A stretch of DNA of 64,000 bases. Origin: Polynucleobacter sp. MWH-CaK5 (lineage in GTDB: Bacteria > Pseudomonadota > Gammaproteobacteria > Burkholderiales > Burkholderiaceae). Every line of letters starts with the position of its first letter. Position 1 is the first letter of the stretch. A program made the position numbers and the translations under genes. A model generated the notes under the pieces. That model was not told the origin of the DNA. It did not search any database and saw only the letters and a program-made list of their open reading frames with translations. The DNA lies in the NCBI RefSeq assembly GCF_018687615.1, contig NZ_CP061299.1, positions 1,535,433-1,599,432 of the forward strand, written 5' to 3'. Below, piece after piece: positions 1-9,100 of this stretch.

Positions 1-1247
1 TTTAAGCGCAAGGCACCGATTGCATCATTGACCACTTTGGCTTTATCAGCGCCGAAGAAAATGATGTCGCCATCTTTTGCTTCAGTTCTCTTAAGGATTT
101 CAGCAATCGCTGCATCATGAAGATTTTTAACAATCGGAGATTGCAATCCATCACGGCCCTTGGCGATCTCGTTGACCTTGATCCAAGCCAAACCTTTAGC
201 GCCATAAATTGACACGAATTGAGTGTAATCATCAATATCACTGCGGCTAATCACTGAGCCACCAGGAACTCTCAAACCAACCACGCGACCATTGTCTTGA
301 TTAGCAGGGCCTGAGAAAACCTTGAAATCAACATCCTTCATCACATCAGTCAACTCAGTGAACTCAAGCTTCACTCGCAAATCAGGCTTGTCTGATCCGA
401 AGCGCGCCATGGTCTCTGAATAAGGCATGACTGGGAATGGATTTGCTAACTCAACATTCATCACTGTTTTGAAAATATGACGAATCATGTTTTCAAAAAG
501 ATCACGTATTTCATATTCATCTAAGAATGCTGTTTCACAGTCGATCTGAGTAAATTCAGGTTGACGATCAGCTCTTAGGTCTTCATCTCTGAAACACTTG
601 GTGATTTGATAGTAGCGGTCAAAGCCTGCCACCATCAATAATTGCTTAAACAACTGTGGTGATTGCGGCAAGGCAAAGAACTGGCCATCATGAACTCTTG
701 AAGGCACCAAGTAATCTCTAGCTCCCTCAGGAGTGCTCTTGGTCAACATCGGAGTTTCAATATCAATGAAGCCCGCTTGATCTAAATATTTTCTTGTTTC
801 AATCGCAACGTTGTAACGAAGGCGTAAATTCTTTTGCATTTGCGGACGACGCAAATCCAAGACACGATGAGTCAAACGTGTGGTTTCAGATAGGTTGTCA
901 TCTTCCAACTGGAACGGCGGCGTTACAGAGGCATTCAAGATATTTAATTCGTGGCACAACAATTCAACCTTACCGCTGACCAAGTCATTGTTTTCAGTAC
1001 CGGCTGGACGCGCACGCACCAAGCCTTTGATTTGCACGCAATACTCATTACGCACTTGCTCAGCAATCGAGAACATTTCTTTGCGATCAGGATCACAAAC
1101 AACCTGAACAAAACCATCTCTATCTCTTAAGTCGATAAAAATAACTCCGCCATGATCACGTCGACGGTTTACCCAACCTGCCAAGGTTACTTCCTGACCG
1201 ATTAATGATTCTGTGACTTGGCCACATTGATGACTGCGCATTGACAT
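1..1247 (-). CDS. aspS: Aspartyl-tRNA synthetase, N-terminal ~415 residues (partial)
   Basis: Class II aminoacyl-tRNA synthetase that charges tRNA-Asp in the cytoplasm. The frame is open from ATG at 1247 to the window edge, so the C-terminal third of the usual ~590 residues is missing. The N-terminal anticodon-binding OB fold is recognisable (GWVNRRRDHGG near residue 25), and class II motif 2 (FRDEDLRADRQPEFTQ) sits near residue 215. The visible end falls in the bacterial GAD insertion. I chose ATG 1247 (MSMRS) because a good Shine-Dalgarno, AGGAAG, precedes it; an in-frame ATG at 1241 is the alternative. It follows the DUF502 gene by 8 bases and is probably cotranscribed with it. Whether it is discriminating or also charges tRNA-Asn cannot be decided from this part. 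Confidence 0.95.
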   Translation of the reverse strand, partial: MSMRSHQCGQVTESLIGQEVTLAGWVNRRRDHGGVIFIDLRDRDGFVQVVCDPDRKEMFSIAEQVRNEYCVQIKGLVRARPAGTENNDLVSGKVELLCHELNILNASVTPPFQLEDDNLSETTRLTHRVLDLRRPQMQKNLRLRYNVAIETRKYLDQAGFIDIETPMLTKSTPEGARDYLVPSRVHDGQFFALPQSPQLFKQLLMVAGFDRYYQITKCFRDEDLRADRQPEFTQIDCETAFLDEYEIRDLFENMIRHIFKTVMNVELANPFPVMPYSETMARFGSDKPDLRVKLEFTELTDVMKDVDFKVFSGPANQDNGRVVGLRVPGGSVISRSDIDDYTQFVSIYGAKGLAWIKVNEIAKGRDGLQSPIVKNLHDAAIAEILKRTEAKDGDIIFFGADKAKVVNDAIGALRL

Positions 1248-1255
1248 AAAACTTC

Positions 1256-1891
1256 CTACTTTGCTGATGTGACTGAATGATTGAGAGGGGCTACTGAGCC
1301 CATTGAAACAATGTGCTTCAAGGCTTCTTCAACGCCCATATCCAACTCGATGATGTCCGCACGAGGAACAATCATAAAAAACCCAGAGGTTGGGTTAGGG
1401 GTTGTTGGCAAAAACACATTAACGTGCTCGCCACTTAACTTACCGGCAACTTCTTCTGCAGGATTACCTGTGACAAATGCAATTGTCCAAGATCCATTGC
1501 GTGGATAAGGAATCAACACTGCTTTTCTAAAGGCATTGCCCTTGCTTGAAAAAAGTGTTCCTGAAACTTGTTTAACGCTTGAATAAATTGATTTAACGAT
1601 TGGGATGCGAGCAATGATTTGATCCCATAAGCGGATCCACCATTGACCTGCAAAATTAGCAGCGACAATACCAGTTACCAAAATCACAGCAATCACAATC
1701 AAAATACCTACGCCCGGTAAGTTTCTGAATGATTTCAATGCAGGGGTTAAGTCGACTGGCAAAACTGCCATCAATGCTGAGATCACCGAACCGAAGACGC
1801 CATCCAAAACAGAAAGGCCCCAAGTCATCACCCAAATGGTGACGGCCAATGGAGTCCAAACTAAGATGCCGGCAATAAAATATTTTTTCAT
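1256..1891 (-). CDS. DUF502 family inner-membrane protein
   Basis: A 211-residue membrane protein of the DUF502 family; function unknown. Two hydrophobic segments are visible, about residues 5-27 and 58-82. A soluble C-terminal half carries the family's PNPTSGFF stretch (about residue 163) and an acidic VEEALKHIVSMG end. Its place between ubiB and aspS is typical of Burkholderiales. A TATAAT lies 10 bases upstream of the ATG, so it may have its own promoter despite the short gap to ubiB. Family assignment is confident; no function is claimed. Confidence 0.88.
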   Translation of the reverse strand: MKKYFIAGILVWTPLAVTIWVMTWGLSVLDGVFGSVISALMAVLPVDLTPALKSFRNLPGVGILIVIAVILVTGIVAANFAGQWWIRLWDQIIARIPIVKSIYSSVKQVSGTLFSSKGNAFRKAVLIPYPRNGSWTIAFVTGNPAEEVAGKLSGEHVNVFLPTTPNPTSGFFMIVPRADIIELDMGVEEALKHIVSMGSVAPLNHSVTSAK

Positions 1892-1911
1892 GGAGCCTTA
1901 AATTATAGGGC

Positions 1912-3489
1912 TTAGCTTAGCCAACTGAGCGTAAATAAGGTTCCACCCAAAAGACCGCCCATGAAAAGAATACTTCCCCAAATCAGCTTTTTTGTCTTTT
2001 GCTGTTCCAGGACTAACTTCAACATCAGCTCGTGATCAGAAGTATTTCCTTGTTTTTGATTAGCCTCTAACCATTGGGCAAGCAATCTTGGGATAGTGGG
2101 CACTAACTTAGCCCATAGTGGAGCTTCTGATTTGATTCGATCAATGAAACCCCTGATGCCGATTTGTTGATCAACCCATCGCTCCAATACTGGTTTTGCC
2201 GTTTTCCATAAATCCATATCAGGATCCAATTGACGGCCCAAGCCTTCCACATTCAGTAGTGTTTTTTGCAACAAGGTCAATTGCGGTTGAATTTCAACAT
2301 TAAAGCGTCGCGAGGCTTGGAACAGTCTCATCAGCACAATGCCTAATGAGATTTCCTTTAATGGACGATCAAAATAAGGCTCACAAACAGCTCGCACTGC
2401 ACCTTCTAACTCTTCTACTCGGGTATCTGCAGGAACCCAACCAGACTCGATGTGCAATTCAGCAACACGTCTGTAGTTGCGATTAAAGAATGCTAAAAAA
2501 TTGTGCGCTAAGTAATTTTTGTCTGTTTCTGACAAAGCACCAACAATGCCAAAGTCTAGAGCGATATAACGTCCAAAAGTTTCAGGCGCAACGCTCACAA
2601 AAATATTGCCAGGATGCATGTCTGCGTGGAAAAAACCATCATGAAACACTTGGGTAAAAAATATCTCGACACCATCAGAGGCTAATTTTTTAAAATCAAT
2701 TCCAGCGGCACGAAGATCATCTAGGCGAGAAATTGGAATGCCGTGCATTCTCTCCATCACCATGACGTTGATGCCACACAGATCCCAGTACATTTCAGGG
2801 ATGATCAGCTTTTTAGATCCTTCAAAATTTCTGCGCAGCTGACTAGCGTTTGATGCTTCGCGCGTTAGATCTAACTCATCGTGCAAATAAGTATCAAATT
2901 CATCAACGTTCTCTCGTGGCTTTAAACGCTTACCGTCTCGCCATAATTTCTCGACCAAAGAAGCCAAGACCCGCAAAAGTGCCAAGTCACTTTCAATGAT
3001 TGGCAAAATGCCGGGGCGTAAGACTTTGATGGCCACCTCTTTACCCTGCCACTCAGGATACTTTTCTGTTCCCTTCAGCACGGCAAAGTGAACTTGGGCA
3101 ACAGAAGCACTCGCGACAGGTTTTTCATCAAAGGACAGAAAGACTTCTGATAATTTTTTACCTAAAGATAGTTCAATCAGCTCAATTGATTTAGATTGGG
3201 AGAATGGCGGAACTTGATCTTGCAACTTGGCCAACTCATCAGCCACATCTAAAGGCAAGAGGTCTCTGCGAGTTGATAAGACTTGGCCAAACTTAACAAA
3301 GATAGGGCCCAAAGCTTCTAAAGCTAAACGAAGACTTTCTCCACGCGTATAGCCCGTTGGCGTTGTCCAAGAAATACCCGTCAAAATCACTTTGACCAAG
3401 CCAGGCTTCAGACTGTCTCTGACTATTCTTAAAAGACCAAAACGCCAAATCGTGTAAAGGATCTTGAACAATCTAAAAAATTGTTTCAC
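1912..3489 (-). CDS. ubiB: UbiB, atypical ABC1/ADCK-family kinase-like protein for ubiquinone biosynthesis
   Basis: Membrane-bound kinase-like ATPase needed for ubiquinone synthesis, thought to help extract or hand over lipid intermediates. At 525 residues it has the usual length. The family-specific KxGQ motif is K66-FGQ69, an Ala/Ser-rich loop (ASASVAQVH, ~127-134) replaces the P-loop, VAIK carries the ATP lysine (~155), HADMHPGN is the catalytic-type loop (~288-295) and DFG is at ~312-314. A hydrophobic helix at the extreme C-terminus (~500-523) fits membrane anchoring. The start overlaps the ubiJ stop by 4 bases (ATGA type), implying translational coupling with ubiJ, as expected for members of the Ubi complex. 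Confidence 0.96.
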   Translation of the reverse strand: MKQFFRLFKILYTIWRFGLLRIVRDSLKPGLVKVILTGISWTTPTGYTRGESLRLALEALGPIFVKFGQVLSTRRDLLPLDVADELAKLQDQVPPFSQSKSIELIELSLGKKLSEVFLSFDEKPVASASVAQVHFAVLKGTEKYPEWQGKEVAIKVLRPGILPIIESDLALLRVLASLVEKLWRDGKRLKPRENVDEFDTYLHDELDLTREASNASQLRRNFEGSKKLIIPEMYWDLCGINVMVMERMHGIPISRLDDLRAAGIDFKKLASDGVEIFFTQVFHDGFFHADMHPGNIFVSVAPETFGRYIALDFGIVGALSETDKNYLAHNFLAFFNRNYRRVAELHIESGWVPADTRVEELEGAVRAVCEPYFDRPLKEISLGIVLMRLFQASRRFNVEIQPQLTLLQKTLLNVEGLGRQLDPDMDLWKTAKPVLERWVDQQIGIRGFIDRIKSEAPLWAKLVPTIPRLLAQWLEANQKQGNTSDHELMLKLVLEQQKTKKLIWGSILFMGGLLGGTLFTLSWLS

Positions 3490-4103
3490 AAGGTCCTCTC
3501 TAGCAAACGTTCAATACGCTTTTCAATGCGTTCAACATCATCGCGTAAACGTCTTATTTCATCTTTATGGCGCACTAATTCTTCTCTTTTAACAAGCGTT
3601 GGTTTTTCATGAATAAGATATTCTAAAACGCTAGTGCCAACATCCTGAAGTACATTTTGTCCAAATTGCTTACTTTGCTTGGCTGCTTGCATGATTCTAT
3701 GCGCCATAGGATCACCCACCAGCTTTGATAAGTCTTCCTCAGCTTCCCAGCGCAATTGGCCTGCCAGAGTTGAAACAGCTTGAGCCAAGTCCACATCACC
3801 CGATACTTTCACGTGCTTAACAGCGGCATCTTTACCGCCAGCAATATAAGCATTAAAAACCTCTGGGCCAATCGTTAAAGTGACATTTGGCTCAATGGGT
3901 GATTGATCTGCCAAAGCAAAAAGTCCTTGATCATTAATGACCAAGGACATTTCAACCACCGGTAAAACTAATTTGATTGTTTTATTTTTTTGCTTTTGTA
4001 AAAGATCACTGGCCCAAGTTTCTTGGGCCAGTAAATAATTTAAAGCATGTACGATCGTTTTCAGATCAGACCAACTGTTGAATACCAGCCAACACCCAAC
4101 CAC
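3486..4103 (-). CDS. ubiJ: UbiJ, SCP2-domain lipid-binding accessory factor of ubiquinone synthesis
   Basis: Cytoplasmic lipid-binding protein that holds the polyprenyl intermediates in the Ubi complex. The 205 residues show an SCP2-like domain (roughly 25-115, hydrophobic and containing NVTLTIGPEVF) and a C-terminal coiled coil rich in Arg and Glu (about 165-203), as in known UbiJ. No ATG is available before residue ~50; GTG at 4103 is the only sensible start and gives a 38-base overlap with the end of the Tim44-like gene. The first ~12 residues do not look family-like, so the true start could be a rarer codon slightly downstream. It sits between a Tim44-like gene and ubiB, with ubiE next. 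Confidence 0.85.
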   Translation of the reverse strand: MVGCWLVFNSWSDLKTIVHALNYLLAQETWASDLLQKQKNKTIKLVLPVVEMSLVINDQGLFALADQSPIEPNVTLTIGPEVFNAYIAGGKDAAVKHVKVSGDVDLAQAVSTLAGQLRWEAEEDLSKLVGDPMAHRIMQAAKQSKQFGQNVLQDVGTSVLEYLIHEKPTLVKREELVRHKDEIRRLRDDVERIEKRIERLLERTL

Positions 4104-4974
4104 CTTGACCGTTAACAGGCTTGGTCAAATTCCAAACCTCAACGAAAGACTCAGCTGGGCCATCTGCTTGCTCACGAATCATTCCTGAGAAACGAACGCT
4201 GGCCAAATAAACATCCTGCAATGATTCAACGCCCAATAAATCAGCTTCGATCGTTAATACTTCAGTACGATTCTGCTCAGTTGCACGGGCTTGAAGATCT
4301 TGATTAAGTTCTGCAAACATTTCTGGCGTCGCAAACTCTCTCAACTTCTCTAAATCGCCACGATCCCAAGCTTCTTGTAAATGCACAAAATGTTTTTTTG
4401 CATTGAGCAAAAAAGACTCTTGATCAAAGTCTTTGATTGCAATCTCTGTTGCAGCCGCTTCAATCACTGGAGATGCTGATGAGCTGACATTCACTGGCTC
4501 TTGACGCTCAAAGCGCTGTTGGTTTTCCCATGGGGCTCCGCCAGCAGGACTTGCCTTATAGCTTGCCTGACCGTTATTAGCAAAACGTCTAAATAACCAA
4601 AGACCGATCATCGCAACAGCGGCAATCATCAAAAAGCCCATTAAAAATGATGCAGCTGCCTCACCCAAACCAAAATGAGATAGCAACCAACCAAGGCCCA
4701 AACCAGCAGCTAAGCCACCTAGAATGCCGCCCATACCAAAACCTTTTTTCGGCTGAGCTGCAGCAGGTGCAGCCGCTGGCTTAGCCGCAGAAGCAGGAGC
4801 TGCTGCAGGAGCTTGAGCTGGCTGAGCAGGTGCTGCCTGTTGCTTTTGAGTAACACTTTGAGACTGTTTACCCATGCTTTTGGAACCGCCCATGCGCTTG
4901 GCTTCAGCATCAAATGATGTGCCCATCAAGACAAAGGAAGAAAGAACTAAATAAACAAAACTCTTTTTCAACAT
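4066..4974 (-). CDS. Tim44-like domain membrane protein
   Basis: A 302-residue secreted or membrane-anchored protein with a C-terminal Tim44-like domain (about 165-300). The N-terminus has a signal-like hydrophobic stretch (about 3-22), then a low-complexity Ala/Pro/Gln linker (41-76). A glycine-zipper segment (77-100) and a strong transmembrane helix (~108-129) follow. Tim44-like domains bind membranes and are related to mitochondrial import and ribosomal L45 proteins. In Betaproteobacteria this gene commonly stands beside ubiE/ubiJ, which hints at a role in handling quinone or membrane lipids, but that link is positional inference only. Confidence 0.85.
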   Translation of the reverse strand: MLKKSFVYLVLSSFVLMGTSFDAEAKRMGGSKSMGKQSQSVTQKQQAAPAQPAQAPAAAPASAAKPAAAPAAAQPKKGFGMGGILGGLAAGLGLGWLLSHFGLGEAAASFLMGFLMIAAVAMIGLWLFRRFANNGQASYKASPAGGAPWENQQRFERQEPVNVSSSASPVIEAAATEIAIKDFDQESFLLNAKKHFVHLQEAWDRGDLEKLREFATPEMFAELNQDLQARATEQNRTEVLTIEADLLGVESLQDVYLASVRFSGMIREQADGPAESFVEVWNLTKPVNGQGGWVLAGIQQLV

Positions 4975-5001
4975 GTTTAACCTCTCAAAAATCGGTAAGT
5001 A

Positions 5002-5745
5002 TCAGTATTTATAACCAATATGCAACGCAACAATACCACCAGTAAGGGAGTGGTATTCAACCTTGTCAAATCCCACACTTTCCATCATGGTTTTTAAAGT
5101 TTCTTGATCTGGGTGCATGCGAATTGATTCTGCAAGATAACGGTAACTCTCTGAGTCACCAGCAACCTTCTCGCCAAGCCATGGAAGTATTTTGAATGAA
5201 TAAGCATCATAGATTGGCTTCAAGGCATCCACCGGCTTAGAAAACTCCAAAACCATGGCTTTGCCACCTGGCTTGATCACTCTTAACATTTCTTTTAGAG
5301 CAACTTCTTTGTGTGTCATGTTTCGAAGACCAAACGCAACAGTGGTCAAATCAAAATAATTATTCGGGAAAGGTATTTGCTCAGCATCCACCTGAACGCA
5401 TGGCAAATAGTAGCCTTTATCAATTAAGCGATTACAGCCAAAACCTAGCATTGAAGCATTGATATCGGTTAACCAAACCTGACCACCTGTTTCACGCTCA
5501 AGACCAACTGATTTTGCAAAACTCAAGGATAGGTCACCCGTACCACCAGCAATATCCAAAACTTTTTGACCAGGTCTCACCGCAGCTTTACTAATGGTGA
5601 AATGCTTCCATAGACGATGCAAACCACCCGACATCAAATCGTTCATGATGTCGTACTTATTTGCTACAGAATGAAACACCTCAGCAACCTTGCTTGCCTT
5701 TTCAGTTTCATCAACTGTTTTATAACCAAAATGTGTTTGTGCCAT
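5002..5745 (-). CDS. ubiE: UbiE, demethylmenaquinol/2-polyprenyl-6-methoxybenzoquinol C-methyltransferase
   Basis: SAM-dependent C-methyltransferase of ubiquinone (and menaquinone) synthesis. At 247 residues it matches family length. The N-terminus FGYKTVDETEKASKV, the YDIMNDLMSGGLHRLWK segment (31-47), SAM motif I VLDIAGGTGDLS (62-73) and the C-terminal GGIVALHIGYKY are all diagnostic. It is separated from the Tim44-like gene by 27 bases and from the DUF971 gene by 6, in a run of quinone genes (ubiE, ubiJ, ubiB). Only ubiquinone-related genes are visible, so I infer the ubiquinone reaction is the relevant one. Confidence 0.97.
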   Translation of the reverse strand: MAQTHFGYKTVDETEKASKVAEVFHSVANKYDIMNDLMSGGLHRLWKHFTISKAAVRPGQKVLDIAGGTGDLSLSFAKSVGLERETGGQVWLTDINASMLGFGCNRLIDKGYYLPCVQVDAEQIPFPNNYFDLTTVAFGLRNMTHKEVALKEMLRVIKPGGKAMVLEFSKPVDALKPIYDAYSFKILPWLGEKVAGDSESYRYLAESIRMHPDQETLKTMMESVGFDKVEYHSLTGGIVALHIGYKY

Positions 5746-5751
5746 GATTAA

Positions 5752-6156
5752 TTAATGCCCACAAGAGCGCGGTTCATCCTTCACCATTGCAATATCTCTG
5801 CTAGCACCGGCTTGTTCCATTCGGTCTAGATAGTCTTGCCACATTTCTTCTTGATTGGTGCACATCTCATAAAGGTAGTCCCAGCTGAAGATGCCTGAGT
5901 CATGTCCATCAGAGAACACTGGCTTGATGGCGTAATGACCAACTTGTTCAATGTTATTGATCAAAACATCACGCTTACCGGTTTGCAAAGTTTCTTGACC
6001 AACGCCATGGCCTCTGACTTCAGCAGACGGAGACCATACTCTTAAAAATTCAAACGGCAACTGATACGTTTTGTTCTCATAAGCCAACTCCAAAACTTTG
6101 GACTGCTGATGAACGATGATGTTCTGAGGCAATGGTGCTTTTTCTGTTGAGCTCAT
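5752..6156 (-). CDS. DUF971 domain protein
   Basis: A 134-residue soluble protein containing a DUF971 domain (about residues 12-105), a fold related to the N-terminal zinc-containing domain of gamma-butyrobetaine hydroxylase. Conserved features seen are LRVWSPSAEVRGHG and the DGHDSGIFSWDYLY block. The C-terminus ends in SCGH, which could bind a metal. The gene lies 2 bases after the FAD/Fe-S oxidoreductase gene and 6 before ubiE, so it is probably cotranscribed with both. No biochemical role is established; a maturation or cofactor-related role is only a guess from context. Confidence 0.85.
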   Translation of the reverse strand: MSSTEKAPLPQNIIVHQQSKVLELAYENKTYQLPFEFLRVWSPSAEVRGHGVGQETLQTGKRDVLINNIEQVGHYAIKPVFSDGHDSGIFSWDYLYEMCTNQEEMWQDYLDRMEQAGASRDIAMVKDEPRSCGH

Positions 6157-6158
6157 GA

Positions 6159-9100
6159 TTAAACCAATACTCTTTCAATACCGCCTGAATTGGCGCTCTT
6201 CACATAATCAGCCATCCAATTAGCGCCTAGCAAATGATTGGCCATCTCAACCACGATGTAATCTGCTTTGGTGCCAGAGTCTTCGTCATAGCGTGACAAG
6301 CCCTGCAAACATGAAGGGCAGCTCGTCAAGATTTTGACTTGACCATCAAAATCACTTCTTAACTCATCCGCACCTTTTTTCATTTCGATTTCTTTACGGA
6401 AACGAACTTGAGAAGAGATGTCCGGACGAGTGACAGCCAATGTGCCAGATTCGCCACAGCAACGCTCATTCTTGGCAATAGCTTTACCATCTTCAGTTGT
6501 GACCAAGCTATTCACAGTCTTCAATGGGTCCTGAAGTTTCATTGGGCTGTGACATGGGTCGTGATACATGTATCTCACGCCCTTAGCGCCTTCTAACTTG
6601 ATACCCTTTTCTAACAAGAACTCATGGATATCAATGATTCTGCAGCCAGGGAAAATCTTCTCAAACTCGTAGCCTGCCAACTGGTCATAACAAGTGCCAC
6701 AAGAAACAACGACTGTCTTGATGTCCAAGTAATTCAACGTATTGGCCATGCGATGGAAAAGTACGCGATTATCCGTGATGATCTTGTCTGCTTTATCAAA
6801 ATCACCAGAACCTCTTTGCGGGTAACCGCAGCACAAATAACCTGGAGGCAAAACAGTTTGAACACCAGCGTGCCACAACATGGCTTGCGTTGCCAAACCT
6901 ACTTGAGAGAACAATCTTTCGGATCCACAACCAGGGAAATAGAACACTGCTTCTGTATCAACAGAAGTTGTTTGTGGATTTCTGATGATAGGCACCACAT
7001 CAGAATCTTCAATGTCTAGTAAAGCTCTGGCAGTCTTCTTCGGCAAATTGCCCGGCATCTTTTTATTGATGAAATGAATCACCTGCTCTTGGATTGGCGG
7101 CTTCGTCACAGTTGAACGAGGCTTGGCAGTTTGCGCCTTGGCAAACTTCTTCAATAAATCATGCGCCAAACGCTGAGCTTTATAACCCCAATCGATCATT
7201 AACTTTCTGGTCAATTGAATCGTTTCAGGGTTGGTGGCATTCAAGAAGAACATGGCAGCCGCTGCACCTGGATTGAATTTCTTCTGTCCCATCTTGCGCA
7301 ACAAGTTACGCATATTCATGGTGACATCACCAAAATCAATTTTCACTGGGCATGGCGTTAAACACTTATGACAAACCGTGCAGTGTGCGGCGACGTCATC
7401 AAAGGCTTCCCAATGTTTGACTGAAACACCACGTCTGGTTTGTTCTTCATACAAGAAGGCTTCCACCAACAAAGAGGTGGCCAAAATTTTGTTGCGTGGG
7501 CTGTACAACAAATTAGCGCGTGGCACGTGCGTCGCGCAAACAGGTTTACATTTTCCGCAACGCAAGCAATCTTTGATGCTCGTTGCGATATCACCAATAT
7601 CACTTTGCTGCATGATGAGAGATTCATGACCCATCAATCCAAAACTTGGCGTGTAGGCATTTCTCAAATCGGCGCCCTGCATTAACTTGCCTTTATTGAA
7701 ACGACCTTCTGGGTCAATTCTCAACTTATAAGATCTAAAGTCTTTGATCTCTGCTTCGGTTAGATATTCGAGTTTGGTAATACCAATACCGTGCTCACCT
7801 GAAATCACACCATTCAAAGATCTTGCTAACTTCATGATGCGATCAACGGATTGATGAGCATCTTGAAGCATGTCGTAATTATCAGAATTCACAGGAATGT
7901 TCGTGTGCACGTTGCCGTCACCAGCATGCATGTGCAAAGCCACGAATACACGACTGCGAAGAACCTTCTTATGGATTGCTTCGCACTCTTTCAAGATAGG
8001 ATCGAACGGAACACCACTGAATATATTTCTTAACTCAGCTCTGACTTGAAGCTTCCATGAAGCGCGCAAACTTCTGTCTTGCAAGGCTGAGAAGTGCTGA
8101 TCCATATTCTTTGACCAACCCAACCACTCTTGTCTAACTGAAGCAATCAATTGCAAAGCCTGAGAAACGCGGCCCTCAAGCAAATCAGCCTCAGGCACGT
8201 CGCCATCTTCTGACTTACCTAGCGGTAAATTACCTTGCTGAAGGAAACTCTCAAGCTCACTCAAAAGCTGAAGCTTATTTTTCAAAGACAGTTCAATGTT
8301 GATGCGCTCGATACCATCGGTGTACTCACCCATGCGATCAAGTGGGATCACAACGTCTTCATTCACTTTGAATGCGTTGGTGTGCCTTGCAATAGCAGCA
8401 GTTCTTGAGCGGTCTAACCAAAATTTCTTGCGAGCCTCTGCGCTCACAGCAACGAAACCTTCACCAACTCTTGTGTTGGCCATGCGAATCACTTCGCTGG
8501 CAGCCATCGCCACAGCGTTCTCATCATCACCAACGATGTCGCCAATCAAAACCATTTTTGGCAATACATTGCGCTTTGACTTGGTAGCGTAGCCAACTGC
8601 TTTTAGATAGCGCTCATCCAAATGCTCAAGGCCAGCCAAAATAGCGCCGCCTTGTTTGGTTTGTTGATCTAAGTAAGCTTTGATTTCAACGATGCTTGGA
8701 ATAGCATCGCGCGCTTGACCAAAGAACTCCAAACAAACTGTGCGAATTTGCTTCGGCATGCGATGCAAGACCCATCTTGCACTCGTGATCAAGCCATCAC
8801 AACCTTCTTTTTGAATACCTGGCAAACCTGATAAAAATTTATCAGTCACATCCTTACCAAGGCCTTCTTTACGGAAGGTCTTACCTTCAATTTTCAATTC
8901 TTCAGTCTTGATTACTTTTTGACCAGGAGCATATGAGCCATCTGACCAAACCAATTTGAAAGTAGCGAAGTCGACATCATGAATCTTGCTCATGTTGTGA
9001 CCAATGCGCTCAATGTCTAACCAGTTGCCGTCAGGATCTACCATTCTCCATGACGCTAAGTTATCAAGAGCAGTGCCCCACAAAACAGCTTTTTTACCAC

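Noticed and set aside
6624..7019. 131-residue frame antisense to the FAD/Fe-S oxidoreductase
   Set aside because: Lies over the conserved CCG domain and has no sensible start context.
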